The translations under genes and the position numbers were made by a program. A stretch of DNA of 64,000 bases from NCBI GenBank assembly GCA_022709755.1, contig JAKLIF010000006.1, positions 131,517 through 195,516 on the forward strand, written 5' to 3'. Positions within the stretch are counted from its first letter, which is position 1. Each line of letters begins with the position of its first letter. Source of the DNA: Elusimicrobiota bacterium (lineage in GTDB: Bacteria > Elusimicrobiota > Elusimicrobia > FEN-1173 > JAKLIF01). Positions 49,801 to 61,800 of the stretch are shown in pieces. The notes below the pieces were generated by a model, which saw nothing but the letters and a program-made list of their open reading frames with translations, was not told where the DNA came from and searched no databases.

Positions 49801-52800
49801 CCCCTTCTCTTGGCTGGCGACCAAGTTCCCCTCGCTGTCGAAGAGCGCATTGGTGTAAGTGGTCTTCTTCTCGTATCCGGTGGGATTACTCTCATCCGGT
49901 CCTACCATGGTCAGTATCTCGCCGTTGATCCGCTGGAAGAGTTTCCCATCTGTCGAAAGGAAACGGGTGACGGTCGTTTCCTTGGTATAGACATTCCCTT
50001 CGCCGTCGGCAAAACCCGCCGAGAAGACGGTTTCCATGGATCCGCTGATCATCTTGCCGTCCTTAAACACGGTCGACTTATAAGTGTCCTTTTGCGTCAT
50101 CGTGCCGCTTCCGCTGGTGATGGTTCCATCCATCTCGATGCGGCCATTGGCGTACTGGGTGATGGTGGTGCCTGCGGAATAGAGCTTTCCGTCCGTGTCC
50201 TTGAAATCCTTGGTGTAGACGGTCTTGGAGGAAACCACCGATTTGTTCTCGTAGACCAAGGTGATCTCTTTGGCTCCGCGGACGAGGAGTTCAGTGCCCG
50301 TCACCACAGAGATCCGTCCGTTCAGGATGGCCACGGTGGCGCCGGAATAGACGGTCTGCATGGCGAATTCGTTGCCGGCGCTGGCGATACGGTTGGTCAC
50401 GTCCGATTTGAGCGTCGCTTTGAACCCGACGGCTCCCAAGATCTCGCCGTTGCGGTCGGCTGACAGATGCGTCACGGAATGCAGTTCAATCTCGCCGCCT
50501 TCTTGGCCGTCTTCAAGGAGCCACGAAGCGTCCACCACGTTCCCGGTCTTGACCGTCTTCCCATTGACCTTCTGTGATATCTGCCCGGGTTGCAGGCGGT
50601 TGGCCTTCAGGTCGATCAGCTCGAGGATCATCCCGTCTTTTTGCGGAAGGATGCGGGTCACCCGCACGTTGGATTTCCCTTCGACAGTCACGGTGCGTCC
50701 GCGCTGGATGTCGTTGACCAGGGGCAGGTTCCTCTTGGTGATGTTCTCTCCCACGGTCGTGGTGGCTTTGGCCACGCGGAAATCCAGCTTGCCCTCGTCG
50801 CTGATGCGGGCCGTGAAGCTGATATAGCCGGCTTCGTCCACGACGGGATCGAAACCCATGGTGTTCCATCCGCGCGGGATGTCCTTCACATCGGCCTTGA
50901 ACTTGATGCCCAGGGAGACCTTGGATATGCCGTTGATGTCTTTGGACACTTTGACGGTGATCTTGTAGTCCGTGATGCCCGCCTTATTGAAAGTCGCTTC
51001 GGTGTTCAGCACGCCCATCGCGACTTTCTTGATGTCTTTGAGGTCCATCTTGTCGTTGACGATGCCTTTGAGGCTGGCGTAATTCTTGATGTCGTCGACG
51101 TTTTCAAGCCGGAGGATATCCCGCAGGATCTTCTCAAGAGGTTTCCCCTCGCGTTTCAGGTCGTCGCTGGTGACTTCAACGGACGATTTACTGACCGAAC
51201 CGTTTTGGTCGAACGTGACTTCCGCCTCGTTCAGCATGCCGATGCCGGCCGATTCGAAGAGGGCGATCGTGGTGCCTTGCAGGGCTCCTTGGCTGCCGCG
51301 GAGGGCGCCCAGGGAGGTGGTGATGGTGACGGCCGAGATGATCGGGTTATTCTGATCGTCGAATTGGAGCCGTACGGTCAGTTTGCAGTCCACCAAGACC
51401 GGGTTCCCGTTCTTGTCGACAACAATATTTCCGTTCTTGTCGCGCAATTGCACTTTGCCGTTGGCGTCCGGAGTGTTGTCGCCGAGGGCTTTCTTGGCTT
51501 CATCATAGGCCTTGCGTTCGGTGACGTTGTTCTTCGAAAGATAGGATTCCCACGTCGCCGTATTCTTGATCTCCATGACGAGGGTCGCTTTTGCCGTGTA
51601 TGTGCCGTCCGCGTTCTTCTTGATCTCCACTTCCACGTGAACCGGGTTCTTTTGGAGGACGGCGTTCATCGCCTCATCGGTTTCATCAGTGCCCAGGGCC
51701 GCGGCCACGGCGGTCTTGGCATTTTTGCTTAGCAGGGCTGAGTTGGTGATGACGAAATCGAGTTTCCCCTCTCCTTCTAGCGTGAGAGTGGCCGTTCCTT
51801 TTAAGGGGTTGTCCTCGCTGATGGCGCTTATATCGATCATCTTGGAAATCTCCGCTTTTACCTTTTCGGCGGAGTTTCCGTAGGTATTATCCAAAGCCGT
51901 GTTCAGGTCTTTGGCGGATTCGAACTTGAAGGCGAACTGCATGTAGGCCTTGCCGGTGTCCGCATCAAAGATGATGGTCACCTTGTTCTTACCGTTGGAG
52001 GACTTGTTGTCCTCCGATTGCTCGTCATATTGCCATGTGTCGACGAACTTCTTGGCTTCGGTCGACAGGTTTTCGTATTCCACATCCATCTTGAGGTTCC
52101 CGTCTTCCAGGGTGATCTGTCCGTCGATGATGTCGGTGAACCCGTTCTGGGTCAGTTCCTGGATGGCGTTGCAGAACTTTTGGAGCATTTGCTCGTTCCC
52201 GCCGAAGAAGTTGACGAGCACCTCGCCGGGGACATAGAGGCTGCCGTCACTGACGGCCACGGCCGTCACTTCGCCGTCGGCTCCCTTGATGTGGATGAGT
52301 TGGACTTCCTTCGCCACGTATTTGCCGCCCTTGTAATCGAGAGCGACGGGAGTGAACCCACCTTCCAACTGCAGTCCGATCACCCGGCTGTATGTCACCT
52401 CACCCTTGTCGTCAAGAGTCCGGGTGGTGCGCTGGATCAGCGGGGCTTCTCCCCCGCTGCTACGACGGACGGAGAATGTGCCGGTGTCGCTGATGTCCTC
52501 ATCGGTCACTTCTTCGACGGTGAGGTGACCATCTTTCACGCCGAACGTGGTGGTGACAGTCGTCTTGTCGTCGACCTTTTCGGTGACCGAGATACTCTCA
52601 TCATCGTTCGTGATTCTGGTGAAACTGCCGTCATCGGACATCTTATAGACTTCGGACTCTTCGGATCCGGACATCTTCAGGGAGAGGAACCGGTTCCCCG
52701 ACGATCCCGCCGGGGACATCATGATGATGTCGGCTTCCTTGTCTTCCATCTTTCCTTCACCCGAGAGCGTCCGGACCAGGAGTTTGTCGAACTTTTTGTC

Positions 52801-55800
52801 GGACGATGAGGAGCCCTCATCTCCCTGAGAGACCTGTGGGGCGTTATCCTGAGGAACGGTCCCCTCAACGCCTCCCTGATCGGAAGTCATCGTGGAGGGC
52901 TCCTCTTTCTCACTCTTCGATCCTTTCAATCCCGTTGTGGCGGACCTGTTGTCCTGTGAGATTTTCTGCGGTTTCATGATGAAAGAATCGCCGCGTTTGA
53001 ACTCTGTGACTTTGCCGTCCATCGACACGGTGACCGCTTTGCTCACGGTCCCATCCGCGTTCTCGGCGACAAAGAGCTGGTTCCCGAAGAGGTCCGTTCC
53101 CTTCTCAGTGAGGGTGATCGTGGTGCCGTCCGGTTGCTCCATTTGGATGCCGGTCCGGACAGAGATTTCATCCTTACCCGTGACTTCAAAAGTGCGGATG
53201 AACTTGATCCCATTGGACTCAAAAGAGACGTCCATGGAAAACCCCTCGTCCGAGACGCGGCTGAATTGGCCGTCTTGCATCTTGAAGAGGGAGGTCGGAG
53301 CGTCCACGGGTCCGGTGGTGAACACGCAATCGCCCGTCACGTCATTGAAGGCGCGCAGGGTGGCCGCCTTGCCGTCGATGGTGACGGACATGTCCATGGT
53401 GTTCTGGTCTGTCACCGTGAAGGTCCGTTCCACGGTGATATCGTTGTTCTTGGTGGTGAGGGTGACGGAGGTCCCCTCGGCCATCTTCATGATGGCGACG
53501 TTCTTTCCATCCATCTCCACACGGAAATTGGTCCGCTGGCCGTCTTTGTCCGTGGCGTTGATGATCATGACGCCGTTGTCGTCCCTGGCGATGATCTTGA
53601 CGTCCCATTCCTGCCCGTTCCGTATGAGGACGGTCTTTTCCGTGATGACTTGTGAAACCTCCCCGCCGGTCTCGCTGGTCGAAGCCCAGGTTTGCGATAG
53701 ATTTGTCTCGCCGACCTTGACGGGGGTCAGAACCCGTTTAAGGGTGTCGCCACCGACGCTGGTCAGCGTGATGGAGATGCTCTCCATCGGTTTGACTTCG
53801 GTGATGTCACCTTCGTCGGATTTTCTGAACAGCCGCATGTTCCCGGAAAGGTCCCTGACGGAGAATATCTCGTTGGTCCCGCTGTTCGTCTGCTCGAGGC
53901 CTTCGTATCGGGCCGGCGTTTCCTTCCCGTCGACGGTGATGGTCGCCGCGAAATCGAAGTCAGAGCCGACGGAAGGGGAGGTGTTGGCGTTCGATGTGGA
54001 GGCGTTGGCCATCTCGTTGGCGTTGCTCCCCACGCTGGATCTGGTCGGACCCATGCTAAGGATGGTGTTCTCCCCGGTTTCGGCGTTGTATTGGGTATGG
54101 ATTTTGGTCTCATTGCCCTCGTTGTCTATTAGGACATAGATATCTGATTTGGATTCCTGTTTATGCCCCTTAGGAGAGAGCGGATTCCCGAGAGGTTCCG
54201 GTTCGACGAAATATTGGCCATCCGCCAATTTGAAATCGGAAGATTTGCCGGCATAGGCGGTGGCCTGTCCGGTCTTCAGGTCAAAGACGGTGAATTGTTG
54301 TTCCAGGGGGATGAAATTTCCCTTACCGCCGGAATTAGGCACCTCTTTGAAGGTGAAGAGCTGAGTATCCATGCTGGTATTTTTGACCAGCGTTCCATCG
54401 ATCCGGGTGGAGAACTTTTCGAAGACCGGCGCTTTTGTATAGGTCTTGCCATCGATGGTCACGGTCTCTCGCTCCGGTCCCGTGGCGGGCGGCGTGGTCA
54501 CCGTTGGGAGTTCTTTGTCCTCGGAAATGACGGAAGGCGAGGAAGATTGATCGCCCGTGGGTTGCTCTTCGGTCAGCGTGGTGCCCGTCTGGAGCATGAT
54601 CTCCCCACCATTATTGACGATGTTGGCGAATTGAGCGGCGCTTGTGATGAGTTTTCCGTCCGTGGAGCGCACCTCGCGAACTTCCCCGTCCGGGGATTTG
54701 CAAAGAGCTTCATAGGTGGGTTTGTAAACGTATCGGACGGATATCTTGTCCCCGATGGCTCCTGCCAGACTCCTCATCTGGGTCATCAGGTCCCCTCCGG
54801 TCAAGTTCATGTTGCCGAACTTGCCGGATTGAGCCATGCCGACGATGATGACTTCGATCAACGCCGAGACAAGACCGCCGGCGACATCCACCAGATATTT
54901 GGTAAAGCCAGTTACAATCACATTGCCATCTACTTTGGAGCCGGCATAGCCGGTATCACCAGCCCGGCCAAGAGCCGACATCCCGGCGACGGCGGAGATG
55001 AGGGGCGCGATCCATTGCCATTTGGGAGAGAGTATTTGTCCGAGCACGAACCCGAAAACGGCCACGGAAGTGGTTCGGACAGCTTGTTCGGCGAACGAGT
55101 TGAGAGCGCCGCTGAAATCAAAATCCGTATTACCGATGTTCATCAACATGTTCATTCCAACCGAAAGGGTGAGGCTGATGAGGGTGGACAACCAGCCGAT
55201 TCCAGCTTTTTCCAATGCGGGCTGGATGGCGATCATGACGAGTCCCACGCAGATCTGAGTTATACCAGTGGATACGAGGTTGCTAACGAACTCTTTTGTG
55301 ATAGCTTCCATACCCATCTTGCCGAGTTCGCTGAATGCAAATTCTCCCGCGAATTGACTGACATCCAATGGTATGAAATGCAATGCGACAGAGAGCACTC
55401 CCGCAATGAGACCGGCCCAGAAACTGCCCGTCTGCAGCCAGGTGGTGACCAACGCCCAGACCGCTGCCAAGAGCCATCCGATGACGGGGATGCAGGCCAG
55501 CACCACACCTACGACGAGCTTGATCGCTTTCCCGATGAACGTGTTCATGAAGCCGACGGCCTTCATCTCGTCCTGCACGTTGAGATCGGTCGTCTTGTCG
55601 AAACCGCCGTTCTTGTAATCGTAGCGGACGGTCTTGTAGATGTATCCCTCTGAACCGCCGCAGGCGTTGCCGTCATCGGTATAACACGCCTGTTTTTCTG
55701 TGGATATGATTCCGGCGGAGTTGTATCGGCGGTCCGTCATCGTGGTGTGCCCGTTGGCATCACCGTCATCCCAAGTGGTGTAAGAGGATGTTACCCGTCC

Positions 55801-58800
55801 GAATTCATCAAAGCTCGTGTTGTCGACGTGTCCGGTGACCGTTTCGTGCCGATCCCAGGTGATCCAGTTGTTGGGTCTCTTGCACGAGTAGTTAACATAG
55901 TCGTAGCTGACCAGCCGACCTTGCCGGTCGTAGGTCATGTTGTATTGGGTGCTGACGTATTCCCTGCTTCCCCGACCCGCGACGTTGTTGTCGGCTGCAA
56001 CGGTCATCCCGCGGAGTTTGCCGCCGTTGTCGTAGTAATAATAGGTGACGACGGTCCAGTTCTTTTGGTCCTGTTCGCTGACTCCCATCACGCCGCTGGA
56101 ACTGCCCCAGCAGGCATTGGTTTCGACCGTCTTGATCACGTTCCCGGAGGAATCGTAGGTGTTTGTGCGGTCTGCGGTAAACCAGCCCTCCAGATTGTTC
56201 CTTTTCTCGACGTGGCAGGTGATGATGTTTCCGTTACCGTCGTAATCGATATTGGTGACTTTTTCGATGGAGACGCCGTTCCCCTCGTTCCAGACGTTTT
56301 CAACGTAGGACCGTGCCCGGCCGTAATCGGGATCGTTCCTGTCTGTCACGAAATCGCTGTAGTGACGGTCGACGGAAAAATGGCCTTTCCCTTCGGTGTA
56401 GCCGCGGGTATAGGTATCGGTGAGGAATCCACGGGAGTCGTAGAAGGACCAGTTGGCCGTGTAGGTGACTTGCCCGTTGACGACGCCGATGGTGGTGCTG
56501 CCTGTCACATAACTGCCCGGCGGAGGTCCGGTGGGGACGTTCTGGTTGGTGGGGTTGGGGATCGTGGAGTATAGCGGGACAGAATATCCGATCCCGTAAC
56601 CGTCATCCGTCCATGTGGTCTCGGTGTAAGACCCGGTCTGGACTTCGCCGGTATACATCGTGAAATCTTCGACCAGGTTCAACTCGCCGTCGCGATCTGC
56701 TTCCTTGGTCAGGCTGTTCCAATCCCACGTCATGGAATTGGTATAGCCGGCAGTGGTATAGCCCGTTTGCATGGTGCCGACTTTGGTGACCGCGCCGGTC
56801 TCCGGATCTTGGTAATAGACGGCGGCGGAGACGCTGGCTCCGCTGGCTCCGACCATGATGGTCCCGTTGGAGGTGCTGATATGGCAGTTTTCGCCGAACT
56901 CTCCTGTGGCGCCGATCGGTTGGCCGAACATCATCAGCAACATGGAGAGGGCGATCCGGGCGCCGGATTGGTAGGGTCTAGCCAGGGCTTCGGCGGCCGC
57001 CACGTCATCGTGGTATTGTTGCGGTTCTTCATAGGTGTAAGATTTGTGTTTTCCGCTCCCATGTTGCACCCTGACGTCGGCATAGTCGGCGGGATCGGGA
57101 GTATCAACGCTCCCGAATGTCAAGGCCCACAGTGCATCGGGATCGTTGAGTTGTTCTTTGGTGAGAGTGCGGGTGCTCCCGTCGGAAAGGGTCAGCGTGA
57201 CGTTCCCATTGGCGGCTACGGTTGCATCCGTGACGGTGGCTCCGGGCGGGAAGTTTAGGGCAGTCGCCAAGTCTTCCGAATAGTAGGCGTAGATGCGCGC
57301 CAGGGCTGCGGAGGTCAGCGGGAGGACACCCATCAGGAAGGTGGTCCCGTCCAGCGCGGAGACGATGGTGACGGACTGCAGGTGTTCTCCGGAGACGTCC
57401 ACCAACTCGTTGATGCTCTGGGCGTCTTCTTCAGTGATGAACTGTCCCGCGACGACACCCCAGGTGCCGTCGGGCAGTTTGACCAGGTGTCCATCATCCG
57501 AAATGGCGTATTTGGTCGTGGCTGTGACCGTGTAGAAGGAATTGATCTTGTCGTGGAGTTTGTTCGGGTGAGCGGACCACCAAAGTTTATCCCAGAAAGA
57601 GAGGCTGTTCCACCAGTTCTGGGCAGCGGCGTCGGCGGTCGCTTTGGCCTTGTCCTTGTTCCAACCGACACAATAGGTGACGCCCTCGGATTCCACGCGC
57701 ACGTGGGCCTGTATTTCCTTGGCGTCTCCCGCCCACATGAGGCTGGTGATGTTTCCGCCCAGGTCCTCGGCGATCTTGTTCAGGGCGGCGGCATTCTCTT
57801 GGGTCATCGCGTGACCATCGATGGTGCCCCATGATCCGTCGCCCAATTGGACGATGCGTCCGCCTTTCAGGGCATAGAGGGTTTTGACCGTTCCGTTCTT
57901 GTCGACGGCGCCGGTGATGCTCGTGCCGTCGGCCGCTTTGCCGCTGAAGCTGGCAACGGTCAGGTTCCCTTCGGTGCTCATGGAGAAGGAGAGCGAATCG
58001 AGGTCCGTGATCTTGTTCTCGCGGAAGATGGAATTGAGTTCGTTGACCTGCGCCTGCGTCATGTCGCCGCCGACGATCCGGGCGTATCCGCTGGAATCGG
58101 TTCCGATGACGGCGAAATTGGATTCATAACCCGCTTCATAGAGCTGTTCCGTCCAGGCGGGTGTAGTGACGGTGGTGTAGACCGGTGTCCAGTATCCGCA
58201 ATTTCCACTGCCGCTGTCCGGGGCGGCAGTGGCCATCAGGAGCGGCATGGGACCGAAGTCATAGCTGATGTCCGAGTCCCCTGTTTCTGCCTGGGCCAGG
58301 AGGATATCGTCCACTCCCAGGGTGTTCTCGACAGCCGCCGGGTCCGGTCCACCATTGCCACCGCTGCACGGTTCGGAAACCCAGCGATTTCCCGAGTGGA
58401 TACTCGAAGTTGTCGCCGGATGATAGATGGTTCCCGCGGGGGTGGCCTGCGGGTTTACGTAGCTGGTCAGAAGGACGGTCTGGCCCTTCTCGTCCTTCCC
58501 CGTGACGCTGACGGTGATACCGTTGGCATCGGAGGAGATGAAGATGGACGTGATCTCGGTGACCTTGCCGGAGATGAGGTCGGCGTTGATCTTGTCGATC
58601 TGGTCTTGTTCGAGGTCTCCGCCCACGATCTGCATGTAATTGCCGACTTTATCGACGACGGCGTAATAGGACTGATAGGCGCCCGTGATGGCGTTTTTGG
58701 AGGCGGTCAGATAGACGTCTTGTCCCTGGGCGTTGGTCCCTTGGATGCTCACGATGGCGCTGCCGGTCCCGTCGATCGAGATGCTGAACGAGTCGATGGA

Positions 58801-61800
58801 GATGTTTCCATCCGAAAGGTCCTTGTTGATCTCGTCGACTTCTCCCTGTTCCAGGTCGCCGTCCACAATCTGGTATTTGCCGTTGACCTTCTGGACGACC
58901 GCATATTTGGAATTTCCGCCGGTGCTGGTGAGGTAGAAGTCCCGTCCTTGGTTGTCTTGGCCGGTGAGGGTGACGGTGACTTTTCCTTGGGCGTCGACCG
59001 ACATGAAGAGGGACTCGATCTTGGAGAGGTCCCCGTTCTTCAGGTCTTCGTTGATGGCGGCCACTTGGTCCGCATTCAAATCACCGCCGATGATTTGGAG
59101 GTAAGGAGCCGTCGTGGTGAAGTCTCCCCCGCCCCATTTGGCGCCCCAGTTGTAGATCGTGCCCAAACCGACCACGGCGCATTTCGAATCGTAATTGCTC
59201 GAGGCCGGGTTCCAAGCGCTGGTCAGGTAGAAATCGTTCCCGTCATCGGTCTTCCCGGTGATGCTGACGACGACCCGGCCGTCGGCATCCAAGGAGAGAG
59301 AGAGGGATTTGATCGAGACGACCTGTTCGTTGGTGAGATCTTCGTTGATGGCGGCGATCTGGGCTTCGGTCAGGCTTCCCGCCACGACCTGCATCGTGCC
59401 GTTGACCAGGGCCACTTCCACCCAGTCGGCTTTGTAGGTCTTGGCCTTTGCGTCCCAATTGGCGCTGACGTAGACGTCATGGCCGGAGGAATTGGTTCCC
59501 TTGATGTTGATCACGGTATGCCCCGTGCTGTCCTCGGACATGGTCAAGGAGGAGATGCTGACGGTCTTGGCGGCGGCCAGAGCGGTGTTGGTCTTATTGA
59601 TCTCGTCCTGGCTCATGTCGCTCTGGACGATCTGCATGATCCCGTTGCTGTTCTCGTCGACCACGGCATAGTGGGACCAATAGCCCTCTCCCGTGGTGAC
59701 GGTGTATGTTTCGGTGTACGTATAGGTATAGGTTTCGGTTCCCCAGTGTCCGCAGTCCCCGCCGCTTCCTCCGCCATCGATGGCCTTGGCCATCAACGGC
59801 AGGGGGCCGGTGTCCATCATCGAGTCTCTTTCCCCTTGAGCCAGGAGGATCGGTTTCGGTTCAAGGGTGTTCTCCACGGCACCGTTCCCGTTTCCGCAAG
59901 GCACGGATATCCAGACACGCCGGGTCTTTGTGCCCGTCTTCGTCTCCGTGCGGGTTTCCGTCTGTGTGCTCCAGCCGCCGCTGAGGAAGACGGTCTTACC
60001 GGTATCCGTCACCCCCTTGGCGGTATAGGAGAGCTTGCCGTCCTTATCAAAGGAGATGGAGAACATCTCGATGGTCTTGGTTTTGCTCGCGGCCAGATCG
60101 GCGTTGATGAGAAGGACAAAACCGGCATCCAGGTCGCTCTCGATGATCTGCAAGGCGCCGTTCTGCATGGCAAAAACGGCGTAACGGGACTCATAGGCGC
60201 CGGAACCGTCTCCGCCTTTTTTGTTCCAGCAGGCGGAGAGGAAGACGACGTTCCCGTCTGCGTCGCGCCCTTTGACGCTGACCGAGAGCTTCCCGTCCGA
60301 GTCGAATCCGATGGAGAAGATGGATATGGAGACGATCCCGCCGGCGGAGAGATCCTGGTTGATCTGGGCCACCATAGCCGCATCGAGGTCTCCGGCGATG
60401 ACCTGCATGACGCCGTCTTGGAGGGCGAGCACGGCATACTTGGAGTCATAAGCTCCCGTGAGGTTGGTACCTCCCATGGGATTCCAGGCGCTGTTCAGAT
60501 AGACAGTCCCGGCGCTGCTCCGTCCGCGGATACTGACGGAGATCTTGCCGTCGGAGTCCGCCGAGATGTTCAGCGAGGTAATGGCCGTCACCTGGCCGGA
60601 GACGAGGTCGGCATTGATCGCTTGAACTTGAGCGCTGTCGAGGTCTCCGCCGACGATCTGCATGATACCGTTCACCTTGTTGACGACGGCGTAACGGCTC
60701 TCGTAAGCGCTGGTCGCTTCGTTCCAGAAGGCGTTCAAATAGATGGTGTTCCCGTTGGCGTCCCGGCCCTTGGCGCTGATTTCCGTCTTCCCATCCTCGC
60801 TGATGGAGATGAAGAAAGAACTGAGCGTGATCACATTGGCCGCATCCAGGTCCGCGTTGATCTGATCCATCTCTTCCTGGCTCATGTCGCCGCCGGTGAC
60901 CCTGTATTCGCCGGAGCTGTTCTTCTCGACGATCGCATAGCGGGAATCATACCGTCCGGTGGACTTGTTCCAGCTGCTCCCAAGGTAAGCGGTCTTTCCA
61001 TCGCCGGTCCTGCCCTTGATGCTGACGTTGATCTTTCCATCGGAGTCGAAGGAGATGGAGAGTGATGAGATCGAGGTGATGTTCCCGTTCACCAGATCCC
61101 TGTTGATGGCGTCGATCTGTTCTTGTGAGAGGTCTCCCCCCACGATCTGCATCACGTCGCGGGTTCCCAGCGGGACGATGGTCTTGCCCAGAACCGTCAG
61201 ACCGTATTCGGTGGTCCGCTTCTCGACGACGGCGTAACGGGAGTCATAGGCGTTTTGCTCCGTGTTCCAGGCGCTGGAGAGGAACACAGACCGGCCTTGG
61301 CTGTCTTTCCCTTTCAGGTTGATGGAGACGTGGCCCGTATCGTCGATGGAGATGGACAACGACGTGATGGTCCGCACGTTCCCGGCCAGGAGGTCGGCGT
61401 TGATCTTGGCCATCTGGTCGGCGGAGATGGTTCCTCCGACGATCTGCATGACGGTGACCCCGTTGATTACCTGGCGTTCCGCAGCCACCCAATTGCATTC
61501 GAACGCGCCCGTGCTTTCGTTCGTCTGGGCGTCTCCGAAGATGGTGCGGCCGGCGCTGTCTTTTCCCTTGAAACTGATGGTGAGGTTCCCGTCGGAATCC
61601 CGTCCGAAGGAGAGGGATTGCAAGGATGTGAGCCCCGCGGCGGCCCATTGGGCGTTGATGACCGCTCTCTGGTCGGCCGTCATGTTCCCGCCGGTCAGTT
61701 GGTAGATGCCCGCGTCGTTCTTCTCGGCGACGCCCCAGATGCATTCGAAGGTCCCGTTGGATTCGTTCGTGAAGGCGTTGCCGTAGATGGTCTGGCCGTC

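Noticed and set aside
57847-61065. A 1,072-codon plus-strand open frame with apparent repeats
   Set aside because: It is the antisense shadow of the giant protein's repeats. Its periodicity comes entirely from the 240-300-bp repeats of the minus-strand gene.
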